DNA of 64,000 bases from Candidatus Nitrotoga sp. CP45 (GCA_003402375.1 QFXJ01000045.1:1-64000), one strand, 5' to 3'; numbered from the stretch's first letter, positions 34,341 to 44,765 are shown. Program-made: numbers and translations. The notes: generated by a model not told the origin, from the sequence alone.

Positions 34341-36062
34341 ATGGGTCACAATATTCCTCTGATTACCACCATTGCCGCCGGCTTCAGCGTCGCTTTGATT
34401 CTCGGATTCATTGCCGAACGGATTAAGATACCGGCACTGGTCGGCTATTTGGTTGCAGGCATCATAATAGGCCCGGCTACGCCCGGTTTCGTGGCCGATG
34501 TGAATATCGCGTCCCAACTGTCGGAAATCGGCATCATGTTGCTGATGTTCGGTGTTGGGCTTCATTTTTCGTTCAGTGACCTGCTCGCGGTAAAGCGCAT
34601 TGCCATTCCCGGTGCGGTGGTGCAAATGGGGTTGGCGACAGTGCTGGGTATGTCTATGGCTTTGTGGTGGGGCTGGAGTTTGGGGAGTGGGCTGATCTTC
34701 GGGCTGTCGCTGTCCTGCGCAAGTACCGTGGTGCTGCTCAAGGCACTCGAAGCCCGGGGTGTGCTCGAATCAATGAATGGGCGGATTGCGGTTGGATGGT
34801 TGGTAGTCGAAGATTTGGCCACAGTGCTGGTTCTGGTGTTGCTGCCCCCACTTGCCAATGTTCTCGGTGGCGCAGTGATTGCATCTGCTGAGGCAAGACC
34901 TCTATGGGTAACCATCGGTCAAACGCTGTTGCAGGTTTCTGCCTTTATCGCCCTAATGCTGATTGTCGGACGTCGCGTGCTGCCTTGGCTATTGTGGCAG
35001 GTAGCGCGCACGGGTTCACGCGAACTGTTTACCCTAGCCGTGATCGCGACAGCGATTGGTATCGCCTACGGTGCGTCGGCCTTGTTCAACGTATCGTTTG
35101 CGCTTGGTGCATTCTTCGCCGGCTCGGTGATGAGTGAATCCGAGTTAAGCCACCGTGCAGCGGAAGAGTCTTTGCCGTTGCGCGATGCTTTCTCGGTGCT
35201 GTTTTTCGTGTCGGTGGGTATGTTGTTTGACCACACGATCCTGATCGAGCAGCCCATCCACATGCTGGCCGTAGTTGCCATCATCATCCTTGGCAAGTCA
35301 CTCGCGGCGCTGGCTTTGGTAATTGCGTTCCGCTATCCCCTCAATACGGCATTGACAGTCGCGGCCAGCCTCGCGCAGATCGGGGAATTCTCTTTTATAT
35401 TGGCAGGTCTGGGCCTATCGCTGGGCTTGATGCCCGCCGAAGGTATGAGTCTGGTGTTGGCTGGTGCACTGATTTCGATAGCCCTGAATCCATTATTGTT
35501 TGCTGCCATTGCACCCTTTCAGCGTTGGCTGCTCAAACGCTCTGAATTGGCTCGCAGCCTGGAACAGCGTCAAGACCCTTATGCCGAGTTGCCCATGAGC
35601 ACCGAGCGTAAATACCTCGATGGACAAATCGTCCTGATTGGTTATGGCCGGGTGGGCCGTCGCATTGCCAAAGCGCTTGATGCTCGCGGCATTCCTTATG
35701 TGGTTGCGGAGCAGAATCGTGAGTTGGTCGAAAACTTGCGCAAGAATGGGATGGTTGCCGTTTCAGGGAGCGCCGCCGATCCGGGGGTGTTAATCCAGGC
35801 ACACATTGCCAACGCGGCCATGCTTGTCATCGCCACGCCCGACCCGCTCAATGTTCGCCAAATTGTGGACACCGCGCGCGCACTTAATCCCAATATAGAA
35901 ATCGTATTGCGTACCCATAGCGAGGATGAGTCGCGATTGTTGCGTAAAAATAAAATCGGCACGGTCTTCTTTGGCGAGGAAGAGTTGGCCAAGGGCATGA
36001 CGAGCCATATTCTGGAACGTTTCGCCCCGCAGCAAGCGGCCACGGCACCCAGCCACGAATGA
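34341..36062 (+). CDS. YbaL/Kef-like monovalent cation:proton antiporter
   Basis: Protein of 573 residues of the CPA2 family: about twelve transmembrane helices in the first 390 residues (LGFIAERIKIPALVGYLVAG, MLLMFGVGLHFS), then a cytoplasmic TrkA-N/RCK nucleotide-binding domain (about 412-530, VLIGYGRVGRRIAKALDARG). Such proteins export K+ or Na+ in exchange for protons under regulation by NAD(H) or other ligands. The ATG at 34341 is 6 bases after AAGGGA. It is convergent with the stress-protein and P-type ATPase operon. Confidence 0.88.
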   Translation: MGHNIPLITTIAAGFSVALILGFIAERIKIPALVGYLVAGIIIGPATPGFVADVNIASQLSEIGIMLLMFGVGLHFSFSDLLAVKRIAIPGAVVQMGLATVLGMSMALWWGWSLGSGLIFGLSLSCASTVVLLKALEARGVLESMNGRIAVGWLVVEDLATVLVLVLLPPLANVLGGAVIASAEARPLWVTIGQTLLQVSAFIALMLIVGRRVLPWLLWQVARTGSRELFTLAVIATAIGIAYGASALFNVSFALGAFFAGSVMSESELSHRAAEESLPLRDAFSVLFFVSVGMLFDHTILIEQPIHMLAVVAIIILGKSLAALALVIAFRYPLNTALTVAASLAQIGEFSFILAGLGLSLGLMPAEGMSLVLAGALISIALNPLLFAAIAPFQRWLLKRSELARSLEQRQDPYAELPMSTERKYLDGQIVLIGYGRVGRRIAKALDARGIPYVVAEQNRELVENLRKNGMVAVSGSAADPGVLIQAHIANAAMLVIATPDPLNVRQIVDTARALNPNIEIVLRTHSEDESRLLRKNKIGTVFFGEEELAKGMTSHILERFAPQQAATAPSHE

Positions 36063-36091
36063 TGACACAAGGCCGCGACGAGACACGCGGT

Positions 36092-36979
36092 TTACATGGT
36101 GGCGCGCGGCTCACGCACTACGAGCGCATCGCAAGGCAGCCAGCCGAGCAGCTTGGCCGCTGAGCTGCCGAGGAGAATACTCATTACCCCGCTGCGCCCA
36201 TGCGTCCCCATCACCACCAGGTCGATTTCATGGTTGCGAACATATCGGGTCAGCACCGTTTCCAGCACGCCATGCTCGATCACGGGGCGCACCTTCACAT
36301 CGGCGTCAAGTTCACACGCAGTCAGAAAATTCACATACTCACCTTGCTCGATGTCGCGGATAAAACTGGCACAAGATAGCTTGCCGGAAATCCCGGAAAG
36401 CGGAATCTGGCAAGCGTGGTAGAGGATCAATTCGCGTCTTGGGAAAAGGCGGGCAGTAGCCAGTAGCGCGTGACGTGACGAGTCCGAAAAATCAGTGGCA
36501 ACCATTATCCGCTGATACGGGCCGCGTGTCCGGTTGCGCACCACTAGAAGATGCTGAGACAGCGTGCGCGCAAGTCGTTCCACAGTCGATCCCAGCAGGA
36601 ACCGGCCGAAAACTGTATGGCACGCCACGCCAGTAAGGACCAACCCGCATTCGGTGCTGGCGGCAACGTCCCGAATGGTGGTTGCTGCATCACCGGCACG
36701 CGCTATCCGCATAGTGGCATGAATATTTAGTCCAGATAGATCATGGGCGAGCTGCTGCCGGGCGATGTTCAATAAATAATCGTCATCGGTGCCAACGGCC
36801 CAGGCCACTGTTTGATCAGGTGATGCAGTGACATCAAGCACATTCAGTGCGACCAGTTCGGCGTGCCATTCTCCAGCGAGCTGTGCGGCACGATCCAGGG
36901 CGCGATCGCAACGGGCGCTGAGATCAGTGGCAAGCAACAGGCGAGCGGGCGGAGCGGTTGGCGAAAGGCTTGTAATCAT
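36092..36979 (-). CDS. Tandem-domain universal stress protein (UspA)
   Basis: Protein of 295 residues from the ATG at 36979, which overlaps the TGA of the P-type ATPase gene; longer in-frame readings run into that gene. Two Usp domains: the first starts PARLLLATDLSARCDRALDR and ends with the region FGRFLLGSTVERL; the second starts YQRIMVATDFSDSSRHAL and has GTHGRSGVMSILLGSS, an intact G-2X-G-9X-G-S ATP-binding pattern. Translational coupling to the ATPase suggests a shared stress or ion-homeostasis role. Confidence 0.9.
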   Translation of the reverse strand: MITSLSPTAPPARLLLATDLSARCDRALDRAAQLAGEWHAELVALNVLDVTASPDQTVAWAVGTDDDYLLNIARQQLAHDLSGLNIHATMRIARAGDAATTIRDVAASTECGLVLTGVACHTVFGRFLLGSTVERLARTLSQHLLVVRNRTRGPYQRIMVATDFSDSSRHALLATARLFPRRELILYHACQIPLSGISGKLSCASFIRDIEQGEYVNFLTACELDADVKVRPVIEHGVLETVLTRYVRNHEIDLVVMGTHGRSGVMSILLGSSAAKLLGWLPCDALVVREPRATM

Positions 36980-39729
36980 GGGGTTCTCTTTTTTGGTTCG
37001 AGGTAATTGCTCAGGCGAGTATGCCGGATCACGAATTTTTCCAGCTCGGCGATGCAGAATACAAATAGCCCGGCACCCAGCGCCTTGCCCCATTCCAACG
37101 CCGAAAGATCGGTCGATTTGAAGATAGCCTGCATTGCGGGGGCGTGGGTGTAGGCGATTTGCAGCGGGATACATGCAGCGATCGCAAGCAGGACATAAGG
37201 GTTTCCGGTCAGCCCTTTCCAGTTCGCTACCGGCGCAAGGATGAAGCGGCTATTGACCAGGTAGAACATTTCCGCCACGACCACCGCATTGACGGCCATT
37301 GTGCGTGCTGTTTCGATGCTGGTGCCGTCTTCCAGTTCCCACAAAAACAGGCCGAGTGCGCCGGTCATCATCAGGACGGAAACCATCAGTACCCGCCAGA
37401 TGAAGAAACCGGACAGCAGGGCTTCTCCTGGTGGCCTGGGACGGCGGCCCATGATGCCATGTTCGGCAGGTTCGAAGGCCAATGCCAGGCCCAGCGTGCT
37501 GGATGTGGCCATGTTGATCCACAGCACCTGCGCCGCAGTGAGAGGTAAGGTCAGTTCGAACAATATGGCGGCGATCACGACCAACGCTTCGCCGCCGTTG
37601 GTGGGCAGCATGAACAGGATAAATTTTTTCAGGTTGTCATAGACCGCCCGGCCTTCACGAACAGCGGTCGCGATGGTGGCGAAGTTGTCATCGGCCAGCA
37701 CCATATCGGACGCTTCCTTGGCCGTCTCCGTGCCCTTCATGCCCATGGCTACGCCTACGTCTGCCTGTTTCAGGGCGGGGGCGTCGTTGACCCCGTCGCC
37801 GGTCATCGCCACGACTTGGCCGCCGCCCTGCAGTGCTTGCACCAAGCGCAGCTTGTGTTCCGGGCTGGCCCGCGCGAATACGTCGACCTCCATTGACACC
37901 CGACGCAAGGCGGCATCATCCATCATGGTGATTTCCGCCCCGGTGATCGCCGGCTTGCCGACGCCGATGGCGAGTTGGGCGCCGATGGCACGCGCTGTTT
38001 CAGCATGGTCGCCGGTGATCATTTTGACGCGGATGCCAGCGTGATGGCATTCGCTCACGGCGCGGATGGCCTCCTCGCGCGGCGGATCGATGATACCGAC
38101 CAGAGCCAGCAGCGTGTATCCTTTTTCCACATCCGAGAAGCCTAGACGCTCGCCTGCTGGCGCGGCGCGCTTGCAGGCCAACGCGAGCAAGCGCAAGCCT
38201 TGCGTCGCTGTTTCGGTGGCCATGCGATGCCAGTAATCGACATCGAGCAACTGTTCACCATCGTGACCCCACTGAAGCGCGCAAATCTCCAGTATTCGCT
38301 CGGGTGCTCCCTTGACGAAGATCCAGGGTTCGCCGTCGTTGTCGCGATGATAGGTTGCCATGAAACGGTGCTGCGACTCGAATGGGATAGAGTCGATCCG
38401 GGGCCACGCGGCATCACCGACGTGCTGAGAAAAACCGGCCTTGTTGCCTGCCACTAGCAAAGCACCTTCGGTCGGGTCGCCCTCTATGCGCCACAGTTTT
38501 CCTTCTTTACGCAGACGGGCATCGTTGCACAACACGCCAGTGCGGATCGCCATGGACAGCGCCGGGTAGTGGTCGGTATCGATGAGGCGGCCGTTGATGC
38601 TGAAATCGCCTGCCGGGTCATAGCCGACACCGCCAACATCGAATACTTGGCTGGTGCAGACAACGCGCTGCACGGTCATTTCGTTGCGGGTCAGCGTGCC
38701 GGTCTTGTCTGAGCAGATTACAGTCACCGATCCGAGCGTTTCTACGGCGGGCAGGCGACGGATGATGGCGTTACGCCGCGCCATGCGCTGCACGCCTAGC
38801 GCCAAGGTTACAGTCATGATCGCAGGCAGGCCTTCGGGAATGGCCGATGCGGCCAGCGCCACGACCATCATGAACATTTCCGAGGGGGTATGGTCGCGCC
38901 AAATGGTACCAAGCACGAAGGTCGCGGCGGACATAGCGAGAATGGCCAGAGCGAGCATGCGGCCAAAGCGGTCGATTTGGCGCAGCAAGGGCGTGGACAG
39001 GCTCTGAATGCCTGTGAGCATCTGGTTGATTTTGCCCAGCTCAGTCATGCCGCCGGTGGCAATGACAATGCCCGTGGCTTGACCATAAACCACCAAGGTG
39101 CCCGAATAGGCCATACAATAACGGTCGCCCAGCGGCGTGTCGGCATTCACGGTCTTAGTGTTCTTCTCTACCGGCAGGGATTCGCCAGTCAGCGCGGCCT
39201 CTTCGACGCGCAGTTCCTTGACTGAAACCAGGCGCAAATCTGCTGGAACTTTGTCGCCAGAGGTGAGGACAACCAGGTCACCTGGTACCAGGTCGGAGGC
39301 TTCGACTTCACGTCGGCTGCCATTGCGGATCACCGTCGCATGCGGGGACAGCATGGCGCGGATGGCATCGAGAGCCGCCTCTGCTTTACCCTCCTGGATG
39401 AAACCGATAATGGCATTGATCACCACTGCGAAAAGCAGCACCCCAGTATCGACCCAATGACCGAGAATCGCAGTGATGACCGCCGCGCCAATCATCACAT
39501 AAAGCAAGATGTTGTGGAACTGCATGAGCAGCCGCAGCAATGGGCCACGACGCTTTGGCGGGGCCAGTCGATTCGGACCATATTGGGTAATTCGCCGGCC
39601 TGCTTCTACATCCGACAAGCCATCAGGCCCGGTTTGCAACGCCTGCTTGACTTCCTCGTGGGCTAGGGTGTGCCAACTCCTGGGCTGGGGTGAATTTTCG
39701 TCGCGATCATTCAAGTGCTTAGTCTTCAA
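36976..39729 (-). CDS. P2-type cation-transporting ATPase
   Basis: Protein of 917 residues with complete P-type features: actuator LTGES, M4 motif SAIPEGLPA, phosphorylation DKTGTLT, and the hinge TGDGVNDAPALK, plus N- and C-terminal cation-ATPase domains and about ten helices. No N-terminal heavy-metal domain is present. The IPEGLP motif fits Ca2+-type or related P2 pumps that export Ca2+ or Na+/K+; the ion is not certain. It overlaps the Usp gene and is divergent from a second Usp gene across a 152-bp gap. Confidence 0.92.
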   Translation of the reverse strand: MKTKHLNDRDENSPQPRSWHTLAHEEVKQALQTGPDGLSDVEAGRRITQYGPNRLAPPKRRGPLLRLLMQFHNILLYVMIGAAVITAILGHWVDTGVLLFAVVINAIIGFIQEGKAEAALDAIRAMLSPHATVIRNGSRREVEASDLVPGDLVVLTSGDKVPADLRLVSVKELRVEEAALTGESLPVEKNTKTVNADTPLGDRYCMAYSGTLVVYGQATGIVIATGGMTELGKINQMLTGIQSLSTPLLRQIDRFGRMLALAILAMSAATFVLGTIWRDHTPSEMFMMVVALAASAIPEGLPAIMTVTLALGVQRMARRNAIIRRLPAVETLGSVTVICSDKTGTLTRNEMTVQRVVCTSQVFDVGGVGYDPAGDFSINGRLIDTDHYPALSMAIRTGVLCNDARLRKEGKLWRIEGDPTEGALLVAGNKAGFSQHVGDAAWPRIDSIPFESQHRFMATYHRDNDGEPWIFVKGAPERILEICALQWGHDGEQLLDVDYWHRMATETATQGLRLLALACKRAAPAGERLGFSDVEKGYTLLALVGIIDPPREEAIRAVSECHHAGIRVKMITGDHAETARAIGAQLAIGVGKPAITGAEITMMDDAALRRVSMEVDVFARASPEHKLRLVQALQGGGQVVAMTGDGVNDAPALKQADVGVAMGMKGTETAKEASDMVLADDNFATIATAVREGRAVYDNLKKFILFMLPTNGGEALVVIAAILFELTLPLTAAQVLWINMATSSTLGLALAFEPAEHGIMGRRPRPPGEALLSGFFIWRVLMVSVLMMTGALGLFLWELEDGTSIETARTMAVNAVVVAEMFYLVNSRFILAPVANWKGLTGNPYVLLAIAACIPLQIAYTHAPAMQAIFKSTDLSALEWGKALGAGLFVFCIAELEKFVIRHTRLSNYLEPKKRTP

Positions 39730-39881
39730 TGCGGAACCCTCTATGCGTGTTGAAAAGACGGAATGCTTATCGCATATTTAAAATATGAGTAAAATTGCTC
39801 AAAAAGTCTACCCAGCATTGCGCAGACTGTCCAATTTTTCGAGGTAGCGGTGAGCGGTATTCAAGCGAAAAGAAGATAATC

Positions 39882-40766
39882 ATGGCACTACTCAAACATC
39901 TTTTAGCTGCAACCGACCTTTCAGCGCCAGCTCGCCATGCCGTCGAGCGCGCGGCCTTGGTGTGCCAGGAAATAGGAGCATCGTTGGACTTGCTCCATGC
40001 GGCCAACCTTGCTCCACTGGAAAGACTTCGGCAACTCATGCTGGAAACGCCGGCAGAACTACAACAACGGATACTCAATGCCGCGCGCGAGAAACTGCAC
40101 GAGTTGGCCGAGTCGCTTCATAAGAGCTACGACGTGTCTGTAGGCACTCGTGTCGTCTTTGGTTCCTTGCTTGCGGAATTGGCCAAGGAACCAGAAGCGA
40201 TGGCGGCAGACCTGATAGTTTGCGGTGCCCGTGGCGAGAGCTTTATGCGGCACCTGTTGTTGGGTTCGACTGCTGAAAGAATGCTCAGCGAAACGAAATG
40301 CCCCATGCTGGTCGTCAAGCAGGCCGCTTATGGACCCTATCGGACGCTACTCGTACCCGTTGACTTCTCTCCTTCTTCCCTGCGGGCTATCGGAAATGCA
40401 CGGGCCGTCGCCCCGCACGCCGATATTGTATTGCTGCACGTTTTTGAAGTTCCATTCGAGGGATACTTGCGATATGCCAGCGTCGATGAGGATACCATCA
40501 ATCACTATCGCGTTATCGCCAAGCAAGAGGCTGCTCAAAAGCTGCTTGCTTTGATCCAAGAAACCGAGTTACCGCTGAACGCTGCCCGGTCCATCGTGCT
40601 GCACGGCGATCCATCTTTGCGCATCGTCGAGCAGGAACAAGAGCTGAATTGCGACCTGATTGTGATGGGTAAGCACGGAGAAAATATGCTCGAGGAGCTA
40701 TTTCTCGGCAGCGTCACAAAGCACGTTCTGGCCGAGTCGCAATGCGATGTCCTGGTTTCGGTGTGA
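39882..40766 (+). CDS. Tandem-domain universal stress protein (UspA), second copy
   Basis: Protein of 294 residues from the ATG at 39882; the upstream in-frame stretch lacks Usp sequence. Both halves are Usp domains: KHLLAATDLSAPARHAVERA ... GARGESFMRHLLLGSTAERM, then YRTLLVPVDFSPSSLRAIGN ... GKHGENMLEELFLGSVTKHV. In the second, the glycine pattern GKHGEN-9X-GS is kept. It is divergently transcribed from the P-type ATPase, suggesting a shared control region. It is a paralogue of the 36092-36979 protein. Confidence 0.9.
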   Translation: MALLKHLLAATDLSAPARHAVERAALVCQEIGASLDLLHAANLAPLERLRQLMLETPAELQQRILNAAREKLHELAESLHKSYDVSVGTRVVFGSLLAELAKEPEAMAADLIVCGARGESFMRHLLLGSTAERMLSETKCPMLVVKQAAYGPYRTLLVPVDFSPSSLRAIGNARAVAPHADIVLLHVFEVPFEGYLRYASVDEDTINHYRVIAKQEAAQKLLALIQETELPLNAARSIVLHGDPSLRIVEQEQELNCDLIVMGKHGENMLEELFLGSVTKHVLAESQCDVLVSV

Positions 40767-40884
40767 CCCGTGCTGATGTAATACATGACATCTTCACGCT
40801 GAAAAATGTGGCCTTTATCTCCGAGTGACCAAGTGAATGCTGAATTGTCAACAAAAGGTAAAGCAAATGGTAGAGGAGGAAAGT

Positions 40885-42369
40885 TTAGGGATTTTGAGCA
40901 ATGCGTCGCGTCTTGTGCATAAACTTCTTTTTCTGGCTACTGGCCTTGAGAAGTTTGCCGCGGTTCTGATCAGTACTGTAAATGCGAGATGATTTGCCGG
41001 GTTGCACGATGAAAATTTGCTGACCTGGATTGAGTATGTTTATGTTGCTATTCCAACCTTGCAGCTTTTCCACACTCACCTTGTAGATGCGAGAAATAGT
41101 GTTCAGTGTGTCACCTTTACGCACGGTGTATGTAATAGTATTCCCAGGTAACTGGCTGGCAAGGGTAGGGTGAGCATTAAATGCCTCGAATTCATTTTTT
41201 GCAGTCTGGCCATTAAGTGGTACCAGTAGCATCTGCCCGATACTTACCTTAAGTTGTTTTGTTGACAGGCCATTGATGGATCGAAATGTCTCTGGTGACA
41301 GGCCGAAGCGTGTCGCGAGTCCGTTTATTTGTTCTCCTTTCCTGCTTTTATAAGCTTGCCATGATACGAGTGGCAGGCTGTTACTTGCCAGATTGGCGCG
41401 AAAGGTGTCCACCTTGTCCACGGGTAACAATAGTACTTCTGAATTTTCTTGCAGGATAACCGGACGGCTGTGGGCTGGATTCAGCGCGCGGAATTCGTCC
41501 AGAGTAACATCCGCCAACCCTGCGGCAAGTTCCATATCAATATTTTTTGAGGTGCTGACAGCAACGAAATACGGTTGATCCGGAACGGGATGCAGCGCCA
41601 AGCCGAAGCTGGCTGGATTGCTGACAATATTCTTTATTGCTTGCAGTTTTGGCACATAGTTGCGTGTTTCGGATGGCATTTTCAGGTTGGCGTAATTCGC
41701 CGGCAGACCCAGTTTGCGGTTATGTGCGAGAGCTCGCTGTACTGCGCCTTCGCCCCAGTTGTACGCGGCAAGTGCCAACTCCCAATCGCCAAATATGCCA
41801 TGCAGCTTTTGCAGGTAGTCGAGCGCTCCAAGGGTCGCGCTGATGATATTGCGCCGCCCGTCGTACCACCAATTCTGCTGCATACCAAAATGTTTGCCTG
41901 TAGACGGGATGAACTGCCAGATGCCAGAGGCGCTAGAAGTGGAATAGCCTCCTGGATTAAACGCGCTTTCGATCATGGGTAGCAGCGCTATTTCTGATGG
42001 CATTCCGCGCCGTTCGACTTCTTCCACAATAAAGTGGAGATAGCGCTGTCCCCGCTCGGTCATTCGTTGCATGTAGTCCGGACGTTTTGCGTACCATTGC
42101 TCGTGGTTCGCCACTAGCGGGCTATTCAATTTGCGCAACGCGTAACCATTACGGATGCGTTGCCATAAGTCGTTTTGTGACAGGTTAGGGTCGACAGTGA
42201 GTTTCAGATCTAGGCCAGCAGAATCAGTGGAAGGTTGTGGTATGGAATCTGCTTGTAAGGTATCGAGCGGATTATTCAATAAAACTTTCTCATCCGCATG
42301 GACTGCAGACATTGCGGTAAGCGCAATGTAAGCGGAAAAAACGAATAAGCAAAGTTTGTTTAACTGCAC
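40885..42369 (-). CDS. mltD: MltD membrane-bound lytic murein transglycosylase D
   Basis: Protein of 494 residues from a GTG at 42369 with TAGGAC upstream. A signal peptide (FVFSAYIALTAMSAVHA) is followed by an SLT domain with catalytic Glu134 (LLPMIESAFNPGGYSTSSA) and SGIWQFIPSTGKHFG. Two LysM peptidoglycan-binding modules follow at about 333-381 (partly degenerate) and 405-450 (YTVRKGDTLNTISRIY). A lipobox is not evident. It cleaves glycan strands in the periplasm. It stands alone before the RbgA-like GTPase. Confidence 0.92.
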   Translation of the reverse strand: MQLNKLCLFVFSAYIALTAMSAVHADEKVLLNNPLDTLQADSIPQPSTDSAGLDLKLTVDPNLSQNDLWQRIRNGYALRKLNSPLVANHEQWYAKRPDYMQRMTERGQRYLHFIVEEVERRGMPSEIALLPMIESAFNPGGYSTSSASGIWQFIPSTGKHFGMQQNWWYDGRRNIISATLGALDYLQKLHGIFGDWELALAAYNWGEGAVQRALAHNRKLGLPANYANLKMPSETRNYVPKLQAIKNIVSNPASFGLALHPVPDQPYFVAVSTSKNIDMELAAGLADVTLDEFRALNPAHSRPVILQENSEVLLLPVDKVDTFRANLASNSLPLVSWQAYKSRKGEQINGLATRFGLSPETFRSINGLSTKQLKVSIGQMLLVPLNGQTAKNEFEAFNAHPTLASQLPGNTITYTVRKGDTLNTISRIYKVSVEKLQGWNSNINILNPGQQIFIVQPGKSSRIYSTDQNRGKLLKASSQKKKFMHKTRRIAQNP

Positions 42370-42490
42370 TGGCGATGTCCTACAGAAATAAAATTATGTC
42401 GAGGGTTGCTGATGGTGAAAGGGAACTTCAATTATTGATCAAGCCAGCTTTTTACGGTTGCATTACGGGGCAAGGGATTTTTTGAAACTG

Positions 42491-43402
42491 CTATTCGCTT
42501 GAATTGGTTATATTTGAAGCTTGTTCCTTTGCTTTAATAACTGCTTGTTCGGCTAACATTATACTGCGGCTTTTGGGTGTTTCCAGGCTGATCCGTCCGA
42601 GTGCTCCGGTGCGGTAATCCTGTAGCAGCATGAGAGCAGCTTTTTCCAGATCTGGAACACCCCCCTTGAGCAGATAACCGCGCCGTTTTGCGACTGCCTC
42701 GATAATACCCACGCCATCCAGACCTTCAACGGAGAATCCGTAACGGTTTGCAAGCAGGTTGGGGTAGCATGCCAGCAGGATGTCGCCCAGAAAACTGGCC
42801 ACTTCTTCGTCGATTATGGCATTTCGCCCTACCGCGTGGCTTGCGGCCAGCATGAGGCCGTCGCTGTCATACTCAATTTTTGGCCACATTAGCCCCGGCG
42901 TATCGATCAGCGTCATCCGTTCATTCAGGTCGAATCCCTGCTGATTTTTGGTCACTGCCGGTTCGTCGCCTACAGCTGCCACCCGACGCTTCAGCAGCGC
43001 ATTTATCAGTGTGGATTTCCCCACATTGGGGATGCCCATGATCATCATGCGTAACGGTTTAAGTCTGTTATCACGATGCGGGGCGAGCATCTCGCACAAA
43101 CCGGGAATCTTGGCGACATCTCCCGGCTTTTTGCAGGATAGCGCTACGGCCTTAATTCCTTTTTGCTCATTGTAGAAGTCCAGCCAAGCAGTAGTGACAG
43201 CAGGATCCGCCAGATCGGCTTTATTGAGGATTTTCAGGCAGGGCCGCTGGCGATGCAAGCGCAGTTCCTTAATGACAGGATTGCTGCCCGCTTCCGGCAC
43301 GCGTGCATCCAGCACTTCTATGATCATATCGACACGTTCCATGGTTTCGGCTGCTTTTTTGCGCGCCGAAACCATGTGACCGGGAAACCACTGAATGGAC
43401 AT
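42491..43402 (-). CDS. RbgA/YlqF-type ribosome-biogenesis GTPase
   Basis: Protein of 303 residues with the circularly permuted G motifs of the YlqF family: G4 LNKADLAD (about 59), G1 GIPNVGKST (about 123-131), G3 DTPG (about 167). The start IQWFPGHMVSARK is highly characteristic. In Bacillus RbgA matures the 50S subunit; proteobacterial relatives are less studied. It is not in an obvious operon. Confidence 0.9.
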   Translation of the reverse strand: MSIQWFPGHMVSARKKAAETMERVDMIIEVLDARVPEAGSNPVIKELRLHRQRPCLKILNKADLADPAVTTAWLDFYNEQKGIKAVALSCKKPGDVAKIPGLCEMLAPHRDNRLKPLRMMIMGIPNVGKSTLINALLKRRVAAVGDEPAVTKNQQGFDLNERMTLIDTPGLMWPKIEYDSDGLMLAASHAVGRNAIIDEEVASFLGDILLACYPNLLANRYGFSVEGLDGVGIIEAVAKRRGYLLKGGVPDLEKAALMLLQDYRTGALGRISLETPKSRSIMLAEQAVIKAKEQASNITNSSE

Positions 43403-43861
43403 TCGTAATCAACTATCTAACTAAAGGTGCATTTTACTCTTCGTGGACTGATACGTCATGTTTTGTCGTTACTTGAAGGTTTACTTAAGATCCGGATTAA
43501 ATTTAATTGTTCTGTCTCAGAAAAATATTGAGGTTGGTTGGTAATAAGAATTCAACAGTGCTAATGGATTATTAAGTTTTTGAGAGGTCTTTCGAGCCGT
43601 TATTGCTTTCGTTATGCTTGTCTTGATAGCAACCTAAGTGCATAATCGTTCGTGAAAATTCAATATTATCTAGGACTTATCGTGATTGACAATGACTGTA
43701 CATCCGACCGTTCCGTACCCAAGGTGCTTATCGATTTGTTTGTTGGAAGTAGGTGTTTAGGTCACCTATTTGCTCGTTTGTTGCCCAACGTGGAGGCTGT
43801 AAATAGTATGTACCATGCTAGCCAATGGCGTTGCTATATTAAGTGCGTAAGAAAGGGCATT
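43403..43861. other. Gap before the serine protease gene
   Basis: AT-rich intergenic stretch of 459 bp. An in-frame reading upstream of the protease (from 43652) is open but has no secretion or domain features, so it is treated as leader. No repeat or RNA structure was recognised. Confidence 0.4.
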
Positions 43862-44656
43862 ATGGTGGCTGGATTTCCGTTTGATAGTCGAACAAAAAAA
43901 ATTGCTATTGAGTTCATATGCACTTCGTTTTTGATCCTGTGTTGCCATTTTGGCAACGTATTCGCGGGAGACCTCTCTCAGACCATAGAAATAGTCAGAC
44001 CTTCCGTTGTAGCTGTCGGAACCATACTGCACACTCGTGCGCCACCAGCCAATTTTCTTGGAACTGGATTTGCTGTAGGCGATGGTCTTCATATTATTAC
44101 CAATGCCCATGTTGTTCCGCAAAATCTAAATACGGAAAAAAAAGAATCGCTGGCTATTTTCATTGGTCGCGGCACATCAGCCAAGGCTCGGCCTGCAACT
44201 ATAGTCGCAGTTGATGTTGAGCATGATTTGGCATTGTTGAAAATCAGTGGCGAACCATTGCCTGCTTTGGTAATTGGCGATTCAGACACTGCAAAAGAGG
44301 GAGAAGCAGTTGCCTTTACTGGTTTTCCTATTGGCATGGTACTGGGGCTCTACCCGGTGACGCACCAGGCCATTATTTCGGCTATTACCCCTATTGTCAT
44401 TCCGGCACTATCTACGAAACAGCTTGATATTAAAATAATTAAGCGGCTGCGCACACCATATTTGGTATTTCAATTGGATGGAACTGCCTATCCAGGGAAT
44501 AGCGGAAGTCCGTTATTTGATCCAAAAACTGGCAAAGTGATTGGTATTCTGAACATGGTATTCGTAAAAGACACTAAAGAAAACGTGTTAGCCCATCCAA
44601 GCGGCATTTCATATGCCATCCCCAGTAATTACATCCATGCAATCATGAAACAATAA
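43862..44656 (+). CDS. PDZ-less trypsin-like serine protease (HtrA-like)
   Basis: Protein of 264 residues from the ATG at 43862 with GAAAGGG upstream. A signal peptide ends near VFAGDL. The catalytic triad is visible: His83 (TNAHVV), Asp122 (VEHDLALLK) and Ser214 (PGNSGSPLFD). No PDZ domain follows, unlike DegP/DegS. It is probably a periplasmic protease or a small stress-related hydrolase; substrate unknown. It is isolated, convergent with purA. Confidence 0.85.
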   Translation: MVAGFPFDSRTKKIAIEFICTSFLILCCHFGNVFAGDLSQTIEIVRPSVVAVGTILHTRAPPANFLGTGFAVGDGLHIITNAHVVPQNLNTEKKESLAIFIGRGTSAKARPATIVAVDVEHDLALLKISGEPLPALVIGDSDTAKEGEAVAFTGFPIGMVLGLYPVTHQAIISAITPIVIPALSTKQLDIKIIKRLRTPYLVFQLDGTAYPGNSGSPLFDPKTGKVIGILNMVFVKDTKENVLAHPSGISYAIPSNYIHAIMKQ

Positions 44657-44765
44657 AAAGCTTTACTGTGTCACTAAATGATCATTGTTTTGCGTGGTGG
44701 TTAGCAGGGTGCGCACCAAAGAGGGCTAAAGTAATTTCAAAAATATATTTCAACCGATTTTCTAG

